Below are positions 1-9,553 of a stretch of 64,000 nt of DNA, one piece after another. The notes under the pieces were generated by a model. That model had not been told where the DNA came from and ran no database searches. It saw nothing but the letters and a program-made list of their open reading frames with translations. This DNA comes from Pontibacter populi. Lineage in GTDB: Bacteria; Bacteroidota; Bacteroidia; Cytophagales; Hymenobacteraceae. Each line of letters opens with the position of its first letter. Position 1 is the first letter of the stretch. The DNA lies in contig NZ_JAHWXQ010000001.1 in the NCBI RefSeq assembly GCF_019336435.1, positions 1,240,001 through 1,304,000 on the forward strand. The letters are read 5' to 3'. A program made the translations under genes and the position numbers.

Positions 1-1426
1 TCTCGAAGCTGATGGCGCCATTCTTAAAGCGTTTGTCTTTTAGTTTTTTGGCGATAGCGTTCAGAATGTTGATCTCTTCCGCAAAATCACCTTCGCCGGT
101 TTCGATGCGCTCCTGTGCTTCTTCGTAGGCAAATCTGCGGTCAGAGTAAATTACTGTGCGGCCAAACCATTCGCTGTATAGTTTACCGTTATCATCCAGC
201 TCGAAAACTGCCGAGAAAGTCAGCTTCTCTTCGTTCGGGCGTAACGAACAAAGGCCGTTTGAAAGGCGCTCAGGCAACATTGGCACCGTTCTATCCACAA
301 GATAAACCGACGTGGCTCTGTGGAAAGCTTCTTTCTCCAGTATCGTTTTAGGCGTTACGTAATGCGTTACATCGGCAATGTGCACACCAATCTCCCAGTT
401 ACCGTTCTCCAGTTTCTGTATCGATAAGGCATCATCAAAGTCCTTGGCATCGGCTGGGTCAATGGTAAAGGTGGTTACATCCCTGAAATCGCGGCGTTTG
501 GCAATCTCCTCTTTTGTAATTTTATCGGATATTTCATTTGCTTCTTCTTCCACAGACTCCGGAAACTCGAATGGCAAGCCGAATTCTGCCATAATGGAAT
601 GGATCTCAGCTTCGTGTTCACCGGCCGGACCGAACACACGCGTTACTTCGCCGGTTGGGTTCTTGCCGGGCTTATCAGGCCACTCGGTAATTTTAACAAG
701 TACCTTGTCGCCATTATTAGCGCCATTAAGGCCACGTTCACCTACAAATATATCAAAGTAGAGCTTCTTGAAATCTGGAACTACAAAGCCGAAATTCTTA
801 GATAGTTGTATAATGCCTACCAGTTCTTCGCGGCGGCGTTCTATAATCTCTACAACTATACCTTCGGCACGTCCGCCTTCATAGGTTGGCAGCACTTCTA
901 CTTTCACAGTGTCGCCGTCCATGGCATAGTTCAGGTGCTCCCTGAACACGCGCACATCATCTTCGGTCTGTTCCGATACTATGTAAGCGTACTTGTTATT
1001 CGCCATATCTACCCTGCCAGTAATAATTTCTACCTTCAGGTTTAGCGTGTACTTGTCTTCGTCTACTAATATGCGGCTTTCGCGCTGTAAGGCAGCAAGC
1101 ATATCGCTTACCAGCTCACGGCCTTTTTTATCTACCACCCCTAAGCGGCGGTATATCTGGCGAAGTGTAAAATCTGTATCCGGATTCTTGGAGAATAGCT
1201 CCAGCACCATGCCTTTTGCTGATCTATCTCGGCCACCTTCTCTACGGCCAGAAGACTCTCTTCTGTCGCCTGAACGGCCTCTACCGCCACCTGTTGATTC
1301 TCTTCTTGACGATGATTCACCGCGTGGTGCTCCGTCTTTTCTTGATGATGACTCGCCACGGCGGGAGCCACCTTTTTCGCTGCGGCCTTTACCTCTGCCG
1401 CCAGTGTTATCTCTATTACCTCTCAT
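1..1426 (-). CDS. rnr: Ribonuclease R (VacB/RNB family), 5' part only
   Basis: Processive 3'-5' exoribonuclease that degrades structured RNA. The frame is open from an ATG at 1426 to the window edge, giving about 475 N-terminal residues; the C-terminal part of the catalytic domain and the S1 domain lie outside. Residues 1-72 are a low-complexity Gly/Arg/Ser tail. A winged-helix-like segment and cold-shock OB domains follow (to about 260). The RNB domain carries TIDPADAKDFDDA at 321-333, whose D323, D329, D331 and D332 match the metal-binding Asp set of the family. MLPERLSNGLCSL further on is a second RNB signature. A TGA lies in frame just upstream of the ATG, so the start is fixed. The basic N-terminal tail is longer than in E. 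coli RNase R. No plus-strand reading frame opposite it looks real. Confidence 0.96.
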   Translation of the reverse strand, partial: MRGNRDNTGGRGKGRSEKGGSRRGESSSRKDGAPRGESSSRRESTGGGRGRSGDRRESSGRREGGRDRSAKGMVLELFSKNPDTDFTLRQIYRRLGVVDKKGRELVSDMLAALQRESRILVDEDKYTLNLKVEIITGRVDMANNKYAYIVSEQTEDDVRVFREHLNYAMDGDTVKVEVLPTYEGGRAEGIVVEIIERRREELVGIIQLSKNFGFVVPDFKKLYFDIFVGERGLNGANNGDKVLVKITEWPDKPGKNPTGEVTRVFGPAGEHEAEIHSIMAEFGLPFEFPESVEEEANEISDKITKEEIAKRRDFRDVTTFTIDPADAKDFDDALSIQKLENGNWEIGVHIADVTHYVTPKTILEKEAFHRATSVYLVDRTVPMLPERLSNGLCSLRPNEEKLTFSAVFELDDNGKLYSEWFGRTVIYSDRRFAYEEAQERIETGEGDFAEEINILNAIAKKLKDKRFKNGAISFE

Positions 1427-1714
1427 GTATCAAATTGATGGGAATATTGCTCCTTTAGCTTTACTCCAATGTATTTACAAACTTTAACTTAAATAGTTTT
1501 GATACTATACGCCACAAAAAGCGCTTTGGCTAAAGTCTGATTGCAATTATAGCTTAATTTATATAGAAAACGCTATATAATGGTGTTAGAAGGGAAATAA
1601 AGCCTGTTAAGAAATAGTTAAGCTTATTTGTTTAGCTGTTTGGGGGAACATAATATTTTAATTGTCGGTCTGAGCGATAGTCGAGGTAGCTTATACATTC
1701 TATAATTCATCTTC
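1427..1714. other. Gene-free upstream region of rnr
   Basis: AT-rich stretch between the rnr start and the first composite repeat. I see no coding frame, tRNA or convincing Bacteroidota promoter. It presumably holds the rnr promoter. Confidence 0.4.
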
Positions 1715-2400
1715 TGTCATTTCGAACAACGTGAGAAATCTATCTTAGCTTATAGTTCGCTTTTCTAACAATCGAGCCAAGCATTTTCTTTTATAGCTAC
1801 TTCTAATCCTGGGAGCTCTAGGAACCTATCGTTTCATTTCAAGCTTTGGTGCCCTCACGGCCGGGAGGCCCCGTCTTCGGGCATCGCGCTACTGCTTTCT
1901 TGCTATCCTCGTGCCTCGGGCTGCCTAGCGGCACTGCAACAAAGCAAAGGCGCTCAACCCAAAGACTGTGATCAGTTCGATAGCTAAAGTTCTTCTATAG
2001 TTTTAACCGGTAAGTTTCGAGATTGATCGTGGTAGTAATTTCGTTGGGACAGGTAAACCTGTCCTGATCGTGATAAGTAACTATAGACTATAGCTTAGAA
2101 ATTGGTAATAACAAGATTGTCCCCTTGAGGGGACTACAGGGGCGTTAAAACAGCATCTATAGAACTATAGCCACCAACTACAACTATAGCCAAAATTCCC
2201 CTCTCGGGAGGGGCTGGGGTGGGTTAAAACAGTAACTATAAAACTATCAGTTGAACTATAGCAAAGGCCATAAAAGCTCCCCGCCTTAGACAAGGAGGGA
2301 TAAAGGGGTGGTTGGACCACGCCAACTATAAAACTACAACCCTAACTATAGCGAGAAGCCCAATCCTGGCAATCCTTTAATCCTGTAAATCCTGATTCAG
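1715..2400 (+). repeat. Composite intergenic repeat, copy 1
   Basis: Gene-free modular element. Modules in order: (A) TGTCATTTCGA...GAGAAATCT at 1715-1741; (B) a GC-rich block of about 260 bp with the core GCCCTCACGGCCGGGAGGCC near 1850-1870, ending AGTTCGATAGC near 1985; (C) the perfect palindrome GGACAGGTAAACCTGTCC at 2047-2064; (D) GTCCCCTTGAGGGG near 2119; (E) CCCCTCTCGGGAGGGG near 2200; (F) a GGTGGTTGGACCACGCC block near 2308; (G) AATCCTG direct repeats to 2400. AACTATA heptamers act as linkers between modules. The same modules in the same order occur inverted at 47500-48260 and (without D/F in this form) at 55821-56410. I see no transposase. Origin and function are unknown. Confidence 0.8.
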
Positions 2401-2405
2401 ACAAA

Positions 2406-4235
2406 CTATAACTGCCCTGCTTTCATCAACTCGCGTTTCTCCTGCGCTTTGATGATATCTTCTACTTCGCCTTTCGGGATGGCATTGATAAGGGTGCGGG
2501 TGTATTCTTCTTTTGGATTCAGATATAGTTGCTGCGGTGTTCCACTTTCCACGATCTGGCCTTTGCTCATTACCAGAATGCGGTCCGACATGTACTTCGC
2601 TACCGACAGGTCATGGGTAATGAAGATATAAGTCATTTGGAATTCCTGCTTCAGTTTGTTGAGCAAGTTAAGTACCTGCGCCTGCACCGACACATCCAGC
2701 GCCGATACAGACTCATCACAGATAATACATTTAGGTTGCAGTGCCAGTGCTCTGGCTATACTGATGCGCTGTCGCTGGCCGCCTGAAAATTCGTGTGGAT
2801 AACGCTGGAAGTGCTCAGTCGTAAGTCCTACCTTCTCAAGCAGTTCCATTGTTTTGGCTTTGCGTTCTTTGTCGTTAGCGTATAGTTTATGCACACGCAT
2901 CGGCTCCATAATAGCTTCGCCTACCGTATGCATCGGGTTCAGCGACGCGTAAGGGTCCTGAAAGATCATCTGGAAATCACGGCGACTTTTGCGGAGCTCT
3001 TCTGAACTAAGCTGGGCTATATCGCGGCCGTTAAAGATGATGCTACCTTCAGTCGGTTCTACTAACCTCAACAGTGCGCGACCTAACGTAGTTTTTCCAC
3101 AGCCTGACTCGCCAACCAAACCAATGGTTTCGCCGGGGTTAACTATAAAACTAACGCCATCTACTGCCTTTACATAGTCGGTGGTTCTGCCAAAAAAGCC
3201 TTTCTTTATCGGGAAGTATACTTTTAGGTTCTCCACTTTCAGTAAAGGAGGCTTCTGCTTATTTTCCTGCTGGTGCTTTATATCGGTAACGGTACCTACA
3301 TAATTGTTCACCACATCTACCAGCGAGGGCTCTACAATCTCTTTCTTCCGTTCTATAATATTCCCAAACTCATCTTCCAGCATAAAATCCGAAACCGTAG
3401 GCAGTATAGATTGCGGTTTGGCAGAAAGCTTCGGTCGGCAGGCCAGCAAGCCTTTAGTGTAAGGGTGTTGTGGATTTGTGAAGATATCAAGCACCTTGCC
3501 CTGCTCTACCAGCTTACCTTTATACATGACCAGGATACGGTCGGCAATTTCGGCCACTACACCCAGGTCGTGCGTAATGAACAGCACTGCCGTATTTTCT
3601 TTTACACGAAGTTCGTCGATCAATTGCAGCATCCTCGCCTGCACAGTTACATCCAGTGCAGTGGTTGGTTCGTCGGCAATAAGTATACTTGGTTCGCAGG
3701 CCATGGCCATCGCGATCATCACGCGCTGCTTCTGGCCACCCGAAATCTCGTGTGGATAAGCATCGTAGATCTTCTCTGGGCGTGGCAATTTAGCCTTTTC
3801 AAAAAGGGCTATAGTTCGTTCTCTGGCTTCTTTTTCTGAAATATCCCGGTGCAACAGCAACACTTCAGCTACCTGTTTTCCACAGGTATAAACCGGGTTC
3901 AGCGACGACATCGGCTCCTGGAAGATCATGGAGATATCGTTGCCACGGATCTGCTGCATCTGCTTTTCCGGCAAAGAGAACAGGTCTACTTCTCCAAACT
4001 TCTCTGACTGGAAAATAGCAGTACCACCTGCTATGCGGCCCGGCGGGGTATTGATCAGCCGCATCACAGACAATGACGTTACCGATTTGCCTGAACCTGA
4101 CTCACCAACTATAGCAACTGTCTCGCCCGGGTATATTTCAAATGACACCTTATCCACAGCTTTGGTAGTGCCGCGGTGCGTGGAGAAAACAGTTTCCAGG
4201 TCAGTTACTTTTAGTATGGGAGTTGGCGTAATCAA
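2406..4235 (-). CDS. Double ABC-domain ATPase of a peptide/nickel-type ABC importer (DppD-DppF fusion)
   Basis: Single polypeptide of 609 residues with two complete oligopeptide-type nucleotide-binding domains, like GsiA/YejF and unlike separate DppD and DppF. Domain 1: Walker A GESGSGKS at 44-51, ABC signature ISGGQKQRV, Walker B ILIADEPTTALD. Domain 2, after a linker near 280-340: Walker A GESGCGKT, signature FSGGQRQRI, Walker B CIICDESVSALD. Each domain ends in the oligopeptide-type C-terminal extension (NPQHPYTKGLL and NPKEEYTRTLI). It would energise uptake of peptides or related solutes at the inner membrane. No permease or substrate-binding gene is adjacent, so the membrane partners must be encoded elsewhere. 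The substrate cannot be told from the ATPase. A TTATCCACA box inside it (4150-4158) is probably chance. Confidence 0.93.
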   Translation of the reverse strand: MITPTPILKVTDLETVFSTHRGTTKAVDKVSFEIYPGETVAIVGESGSGKSVTSLSVMRLINTPPGRIAGGTAIFQSEKFGEVDLFSLPEKQMQQIRGNDISMIFQEPMSSLNPVYTCGKQVAEVLLLHRDISEKEARERTIALFEKAKLPRPEKIYDAYPHEISGGQKQRVMIAMAMACEPSILIADEPTTALDVTVQARMLQLIDELRVKENTAVLFITHDLGVVAEIADRILVMYKGKLVEQGKVLDIFTNPQHPYTKGLLACRPKLSAKPQSILPTVSDFMLEDEFGNIIERKKEIVEPSLVDVVNNYVGTVTDIKHQQENKQKPPLLKVENLKVYFPIKKGFFGRTTDYVKAVDGVSFIVNPGETIGLVGESGCGKTTLGRALLRLVEPTEGSIIFNGRDIAQLSSEELRKSRRDFQMIFQDPYASLNPMHTVGEAIMEPMRVHKLYANDKERKAKTMELLEKVGLTTEHFQRYPHEFSGGQRQRISIARALALQPKCIICDESVSALDVSVQAQVLNLLNKLKQEFQMTYIFITHDLSVAKYMSDRILVMSKGQIVESGTPQQLYLNPKEEYTRTLINAIPKGEVEDIIKAQEKRELMKAGQL

Positions 4236-4286
4236 AATAAGTCAGGTTTATGCTTCAGGTAAAAATAACAGTTTTTGCCGTATTCG

Positions 4287-5051
4287 CTACTGTATAGTTA
4301 CATCTATCTGCTTGCCCCTGTAGGTATAAGCACGAATTAAACCGATACCTTCTTTTATGTAAATGCCTTCCACAAAATCCAAAGGATACTTATCAGATCT
4401 TGGTTCATGGGCTTCTGTATGGGGTTCTTTTATGTACAAGTGGTATACATTTTCATGCGCTACACCATTGAAGGTTACAGTTGGTAAAAATTCCTGCATA
4501 TAGGTTATCCTATCAATTGTAGAGGTGGTTGCTTCTTCAAATAAGAAATAGCGCTGTGCCGAAAAGCTGTTGATGGTACCCGTTCCGTAGGGTACTGGCT
4601 CAGGGAAAATGTTGTTATACCCCATTGCAAATTCGACCACATCACCCACAGCATTTTTGTCCGGAATAGTATTGTAGCGTTCCGAATCAGCATCTTTTCT
4701 ATAGGTTGTTCTGATGCTTATCAGACTTTCGCCCTGAGGTTGGCCTGTATATACTTTTTCTTCGGCGGTGTAATACTCATTACACGAATTAGGATCGAAT
4801 TTGCCTGAGTAGTTCGTTTTCCCAGCTGGGATGATAACCTGTGCATTTGTATTGGGTACAGCATAATTCATCTGCTGCCTACCACTTTCGGATGTTATAT
4901 AATAGCTTTTCCCTGGAGCAGGTTGAGCTGGGAGAAATGATATGAGTGCATTGGTGAACTCCAGTTTTCCAAGGTTCACATCTTCACAATTATCGCAGGA
5001 GATCAGGCTGAGGGCTACAGCAACAGTGCCTAAAAGTTTAGGGAGTTTCAT
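4287..5051 (-). CDS. Predicted lipoprotein, unknown function
   Basis: 254 residues from the chosen ATG at 5051. The open frame runs further upstream (to 5204), but only the inner Met is followed by a lipoprotein signal: MKLPKLLGTVAVALSLISC, with lipobox LISC and Cys at 19. The extra upstream part also runs into the terminator hairpin of lspA. The mature protein is a soluble, beta-rich sequence with no motif that I recognise. Its C-terminal 50 residues (VEGIYIKEGIGLIRAYTYRG) resemble the end of cell-surface beta-sandwich lipoproteins. The gene stands alone between the ABC ATPase and lspA. It is probably a periplasmic or surface-exposed lipoprotein; the role is not inferable. Confidence 0.75.
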   Translation of the reverse strand: MKLPKLLGTVAVALSLISCDNCEDVNLGKLEFTNALISFLPAQPAPGKSYYITSESGRQQMNYAVPNTNAQVIIPAGKTNYSGKFDPNSCNEYYTAEEKVYTGQPQGESLISIRTTYRKDADSERYNTIPDKNAVGDVVEFAMGYNNIFPEPVPYGTGTINSFSAQRYFLFEEATTSTIDRITYMQEFLPTVTFNGVAHENVYHLYIKEPHTEAHEPRSDKYPLDFVEGIYIKEGIGLIRAYTYRGKQIDVTIQ

Positions 5052-5183
5052 TTTATAGTTGGAAGTATAGTTACCGGTAAAAAAGCACGAAATATAAGTG
5101 GAAGTTTTGTGATTGTAACCAAGTGCTTTTCCACAGATTCCTAAACGGATAAAAGCTCTCAGAATTGCAGAGGCTTCTATAAC

Positions 5184-5221
5184 AAAAAAGCGGCTGCTCC
5201 ACATGGAACAGCCGCTTTTTT
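5184..5221 (-). terminator. Rho-independent terminator of lspA
   Basis: Perfect stem AAAAAAGCGGCTG(C)T..AGCCGCTTTTTT with a short loop, ending in a T run on the minus strand, 18 bp after the lspA stop. The A run on the other side could let it act in both directions. Confidence 0.85.
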
Positions 5222-5238
5222 ATAGTTTATAGTTTGTC

Positions 5239-5856
5239 TTAGAAACCCTGCTGCTGCACAGCTCTGTGCTCCTGCTCGTGGTGTTCTCCAAAGAAACGCT
5301 TCTGGTTAAACAGGATCAGCAACACACCAATAAAGATTGCGGCATCGGCTACATTAAAGATCGGCCACAACGACATAGGTTTACCGCCCATCAGAGGTAC
5401 CCAATGTGGAATAATACCTTCCCAGATGTCCAGGTAAAACATATCGATTACCTGCCCATGGAACCATGGTGTAGACGAACCATATAAGGCATTATCAAAC
5501 CAAACACCATAGAATGTACTGTCAATTAAATTACCAACTGCGCCACCCAATATTAGTGCTATACACCACACCAAACCTTTAGGTGCATCATGATTTACCA
5601 GATAGTATAAATAATAGCCAATACCAAACATAGCCACTAATCGGAACAGCGTCAGCATGAGTTTACCATAGTCTGAGCCCAGCTCCACACCAAAAGCCAT
5701 ACCCGGGTTCAGCGTATAGTGCAGTTTAAAGAAGTCGCCTATTACGTGTATCTCGCCGGGAAGGCCCATTTCCATGTTGTAATGCACGATCAGCTTTACG
5801 GCCTGGTCTATCAGGATCACAACAAGGCTGAGCAGGTAAAATTTCCAGTATTTCAT
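5239..5856 (-). CDS. lspA: Lipoprotein signal peptidase (signal peptidase II)
   Basis: Inner-membrane aspartic protease that cleaves prolipoproteins before the lipidated Cys. 205 residues with four predicted membrane segments (about 5-22, 66-87, 94-111, 168-184). The two catalytic aspartates are visible in GNLID (D112) and FNVAD (D171), and the N-terminal IDQAVK motif is present. An insertion of about 30 residues between the two Asp motifs (STPWFHGQVIDMFYLD...) makes it longer than the usual 160-170 residues; such insertions are common in Bacteroidota LspA. It lies downstream of ileS as in many bacteria, but a terminator separates them. It would process the several lipoproteins encoded in this window, together with lnt at 61.5 kb. 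Confidence 0.96.
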   Translation of the reverse strand: MKYWKFYLLSLVVILIDQAVKLIVHYNMEMGLPGEIHVIGDFFKLHYTLNPGMAFGVELGSDYGKLMLTLFRLVAMFGIGYYLYYLVNHDAPKGLVWCIALILGGAVGNLIDSTFYGVWFDNALYGSSTPWFHGQVIDMFYLDIWEGIIPHWVPLMGGKPMSLWPIFNVADAAIFIGVLLILFNQKRFFGEHHEQEHRAVQQQGF

Positions 5857-5923
5857 GTGTGTAAGGTAAGCAGCGCTGTCGGGTTATAGTTTAGCAGCTA
5901 CTGCAAGTATACTTAATAAAAAG

Positions 5924-5960
5924 AAACGCACCCGTTAGTATTAGACAAACGGGTGCGTTT
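5924..5960 (-). terminator. Rho-independent terminator of ileS
   Basis: Inverted repeat AAACGCACCCGTT / AACGGGTGCGTTT with an 11-nt loop, starting 6 bp after the ileS stop. It separates ileS from lspA. Confidence 0.85.
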
Positions 5961-5965
5961 ATGGT

Positions 5966-8900
5966 TTAAACTGCTACAGTTTCAGTACGAATCTGCATGT
6001 AGATCTGGTACTCGTCCATTTCCAGCAGCGTACCGTCAGACAGGCCATCTACAATCTCTAAGCTCAGTGCCTGGGTTTCAGTGCAGATATAGTTTCTGAA
6101 GTTTTCAACGGCAGCGTTTACTTCCGGCGCCGATGGCTGCATCAGGATATGGATCTTGTCCTGTACTTCCAGATTGGTATCCTTGCGCAGGTTCTGGATA
6201 CGGTTAACCAGGTCGCGGGCAATACCTTCTTGCTTCAACTCTTCAGTTATAGTTATATCCAAAGCTACCGTCAGTTTGCCTTCGCTGGCTACCAACCAAC
6301 CTGGGATATCTTCCGAAGAGATCTCCACATCGTCCGGCGTTAACACCGCGGTTTCATCGTCAGCGATCAGTACTTCAAAGCCACCTTCACGTTCCAGTCT
6401 GGCAATATCCTCCTGGTTCATTTGCTGTACGGCAGCGGCTACCAGTTTCATCTTCGGACCAAACACCTGGCCCAACTTCTTGAAGTTAGGCTTGATCTTC
6501 TTCACCAGAATGCCGGAAGTATCATCGATGTACTCAATGTGCTTCACGTTCACTTCGCTCATGATCAGGTCTTCTACCGCCTGGATCTGGTGCTTGGTTT
6601 GTTCGCTTAGTACAGGTATAAGTACACGTTGCAACGGCTGACGCACTTTGATCATGTGCTTCTTACGCAGCGAGTGTACCAATGAAGATACCGACTGTGC
6701 CAGGGCCATACGCTCTTCCAGGTCTTTGTCTATCGCCGCAAGCGACACTTCCGGGTAATAAGCCAAATGAACTGATTCCACTTTATTTTTACCACTCACG
6801 CTGTTCAGATCACGGAACAATTGCTCAGTGTAGAACGGCGCGATAGGCGAAGCAAGCTTGGCTATAGTTTCCAAACAAGTATAAAGCGTCTGGTAAGCAG
6901 CTATCTTGTCTTCGTTGTACTCGCCTTTCCAGAAGCGTTTGCGGTTCAGGCGCACGTACCAGTTACTCAGGTCATCGGTCACGAAATCCTGGATGGCACG
7001 GGCTGCTTTGGTTGGATCATAATCTGTTAAGTAGGCATCTACATCCTGTACCAGCGTGTTCAGTTTTGAGATGATCCAGCGGTCGCTTTCGGTTCTTCTT
7101 TCCAACGGCACATCGGCTTCGGCATACGTGAAGTTATCCAGGTTAGCGTACAGCGCGAAGAAAGAGTATGTGTTCTGCAGCGTTCCGAAGAAACGGCGCT
7201 GCGTCTCTACTACTCCATCAGCATTGAATTTCAGGTTATCCCAAGGTGGCGCATTCGCGATCATGTACCAACGCACAGCATCCGGACCATATTGGCCGAT
7301 CATTGCAAACGGATCGATGGCGTTGCCTAAGCGCTTGCTCATCTTGTTTCCGTTCTTATCCAGCACCAAGCCGTTTGCGATAACGTTCTTGTAAGCCACG
7401 CTGTCTTCCAGCATTACTGCCAGGGCATGCAGTGTAAAGAACCATCCACGGGTCTGGTCCACACCTTCGGCAATGTAGTCTGCCGGGAAGTTCTGTTCGA
7501 AAATATCCTTGTTCTCCAGTGGGTAGTGCCATTGTGCATAAGGCATCGCGCCAGAATCGAACCAAACGTCGATAAGGTCTGGCTCTCTGTACATTGGCTT
7601 ACCAGATGGGCTTACCAACACGATGTTATCCACGTAAGGACGGTGCAGGTCGTTTATCTCTACAGCCGCATCCATGAAGCCTTTATCAACAGCATGGTCG
7701 ATCTGCTCGCTCAGCTCATGTATAGAACCTATGCAAACTTCTTCCTCTCCATCTTCGGTTCTCCAGATAGGTAGTGGCGTTCCCCAGTAGCGTGAGCGCG
7801 ACAGGTTCCAGTCTACCAGGTTCTCGAGCCAGTTACCAAAACGGCCTGTACCCGTAGATTCCGGTTTCCAGTTGATCGTCTTGTTCAGCTCGATCATTCT
7901 TTCCTTCACAGCAGTAGTCTTGATGAACCAACTATCCAATGGATAGTATAAAACCGGCTTATCCGTTCTCCAGCAGTGCGGGTAAGTGTGCTCGTATTTC
8001 TCTACTTTAAAGGCTTTGTTCTCTTCCTTTAGTTTGATAGCGATCAGTACATCCGTCGGTTTATAGTCTGGTGCAGACTCATCCTGGCCGTCGTAGTTCT
8101 TCACGTACATGCCGGCAAAATCGGTTACTTCTTTCACAAAGCGACCCTGCTTATCAACCAGCGGCATTGGTTTGCCATTCTCGTCCATCACCATCAGGGC
8201 CGGTATGTCGTTCTGAGCGGCAACTCTAAAGTCATCGGCACCAAACGTTGGCGAGATATGCACGATACCTGTACCATCTTCCGTCGTCACGAAATCACCA
8301 ACCACAACTCTGAATGCTGGTTTATCCGGCTGCACGTAAGGCATCAGCTGGTGATACTCCACTCCTGCCAGGTCAGCGCCTACAAACTCTCCTACCACTT
8401 TAAACGGTACCAGTTTATCGCCCGGGTTATAATCTTCCAGGGCAATGTCTTTTGCTTTGTCGTTGAAGTAACGGCTTACTAGATCTTTGGCAAGTATAAC
8501 TGAGATAGGTGCGTAAGTATATGGGTTGTAGGTTTTCACCTTCACGTACTTTATACCTTTTCCTACGGCCAAAGCGGTATTTGCCGGAAGCGTCCACGGC
8601 GTGGTCGTCCAGGCAAGGAAATATATAGGTTCATCTTCGTTCTCGAAAAGGAACATATTGCGGGTGATCTTCTTCAGCTCAAACTGCGCTACAATAGTGG
8701 TATCTTTTACCATCTGGTAGCAACCCGGCTGGTTCAGCTCATGCGAGCTAAGCCCTGTACCTGCTCCCGGCGAGTATGGCTGGATCGTGTAGCCTTTGTA
8801 AAGATACCCCTTATCATACAGGCGCTTCAGCAGTGCCCAGCACGATTCGATGTATTCGTTCTCGAAAGTGATGTATGGGTTGTCCAGGTCTACCCAATAA

Positions 8901-9316
8901 CCCATTTTTTCGGTCAGGTCGTCCCACTGGTCCTTGAAACGCATTACCGTTTCGCGGCAGCGCTGGTTATACTCCTCAACCGTGATCTTCTTGCCGATAT
9001 CTTCTTTGGTAATACCCAACTCTTTCTCCACCTGCAACTCTACCGGAAGGCCGTGTGTATCCCAGCCGCCTTTGCGGTTTACCTGGAAGCCTTTCAGGGT
9101 TTTGTAGCGGCAGAAAATATCTTTAACCGCGCGGGCCATTACGTGGTGAATACCCGGCGTACCGTTTGCAGATGGCGGCCCTTCGTAGAACACGAAGTTA
9201 TCGTTGCCTTCACGCGTCGCCACAGACTTCTGGAAGATGTTATGCTCTTTCCAGAAAGCCAGTACGTCTTCGCCAAGCTTGGCGTAATTCAGATTTTTAT
9301 ACTCGTTATACTTCAC
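5966..9316 (-). CDS. ileS: Isoleucine--tRNA ligase
   Basis: Class I aminoacyl-tRNA synthetase that charges tRNA-Ile. 1116 residues, longer than the E. coli type (about 940). The class I signature region reads GPPSANGTPGIHHVMARAVKD at about 46-66 (HVMA where HIGH is expected). KMSKRLGN starts at residue 658. The CP1 editing domain with WTTTPWTLPANTALAV is present at about 235-250. The C-terminal part holds the anticodon-binding domain and the long extension typical of the clade. A LysR-type zinc ribbon at the C-terminus is absent. This form is the long, eukaryote-like branch that many Bacteroidota carry. Members of that branch are often naturally insensitive to mupirocin, but that is family knowledge and cannot be read here. 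Its own terminator follows. Confidence 0.97.
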   Translation of the reverse strand: MKYNEYKNLNYAKLGEDVLAFWKEHNIFQKSVATREGNDNFVFYEGPPSANGTPGIHHVMARAVKDIFCRYKTLKGFQVNRKGGWDTHGLPVELQVEKELGITKEDIGKKITVEEYNQRCRETVMRFKDQWDDLTEKMGYWVDLDNPYITFENEYIESCWALLKRLYDKGYLYKGYTIQPYSPGAGTGLSSHELNQPGCYQMVKDTTIVAQFELKKITRNMFLFENEDEPIYFLAWTTTPWTLPANTALAVGKGIKYVKVKTYNPYTYAPISVILAKDLVSRYFNDKAKDIALEDYNPGDKLVPFKVVGEFVGADLAGVEYHQLMPYVQPDKPAFRVVVGDFVTTEDGTGIVHISPTFGADDFRVAAQNDIPALMVMDENGKPMPLVDKQGRFVKEVTDFAGMYVKNYDGQDESAPDYKPTDVLIAIKLKEENKAFKVEKYEHTYPHCWRTDKPVLYYPLDSWFIKTTAVKERMIELNKTINWKPESTGTGRFGNWLENLVDWNLSRSRYWGTPLPIWRTEDGEEEVCIGSIHELSEQIDHAVDKGFMDAAVEINDLHRPYVDNIVLVSPSGKPMYREPDLIDVWFDSGAMPYAQWHYPLENKDIFEQNFPADYIAEGVDQTRGWFFTLHALAVMLEDSVAYKNVIANGLVLDKNGNKMSKRLGNAIDPFAMIGQYGPDAVRWYMIANAPPWDNLKFNADGVVETQRRFFGTLQNTYSFFALYANLDNFTYAEADVPLERRTESDRWIISKLNTLVQDVDAYLTDYDPTKAARAIQDFVTDDLSNWYVRLNRKRFWKGEYNEDKIAAYQTLYTCLETIAKLASPIAPFYTEQLFRDLNSVSGKNKVESVHLAYYPEVSLAAIDKDLEERMALAQSVSSLVHSLRKKHMIKVRQPLQRVLIPVLSEQTKHQIQAVEDLIMSEVNVKHIEYIDDTSGILVKKIKPNFKKLGQVFGPKMKLVAAAVQQMNQEDIARLEREGGFEVLIADDETAVLTPDDVEISSEDIPGWLVASEGKLTVALDITITEELKQEGIARDLVNRIQNLRKDTNLEVQDKIHILMQPSAPEVNAAVENFRNYICTETQALSLEIVDGLSDGTLLEMDEYQIYMQIRTETVAV

Positions 9317-9506
9317 CGTTTTCAGGTTTATCTTTATCTCACGAAATCACTGCTATCAAAACTATAAACTATAGATTAAGCAGCTATAGTTAGCAGTTTG
9401 ACTACAAGGCGGTAAAGTTAGGGATTTTTGCTCATTCTTACAGACTCAAAATCTCTAACGTTCCTTCTTAAAGCTAACAACAACTATAGCCTATTAGTGC
9501 TAAAAC

Positions 9507-9534
9507 AAAAAGCCCCGTTTTGAGCGGAGCTTTT
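9507..9534 (-). terminator. Terminator of the 50-residue protein gene
   Basis: Stem AAAAAGC(C)CCG / CGG(A)GCTTTT around a 6-nt loop, 20 bp downstream of the small gene's stop and followed by T residues on the minus strand. Its presence supports the small frame as a transcribed unit. Confidence 0.65.
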
Positions 9535-9553
9535 ACTTTATAGTTTGCCTAAG

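Noticed and set aside
1715..2400. Possible CRISPR array or tandem repeat
   Set aside because: The modules are different from one another and not regularly spaced repeats with unique spacers.
4150..4158. TTATCCACA in the ABC ATPase gene, also at 61341 and 63925
   Set aside because: Single exact boxes occur at low rate by chance and are not clustered; not evidence of an origin.
5052..5204. Longer start for the 4287 lipoprotein (extra 51 residues)
   Set aside because: The extra part has no signal peptide, runs into the lspA terminator hairpin and precedes a clear lipobox signal at the inner Met.
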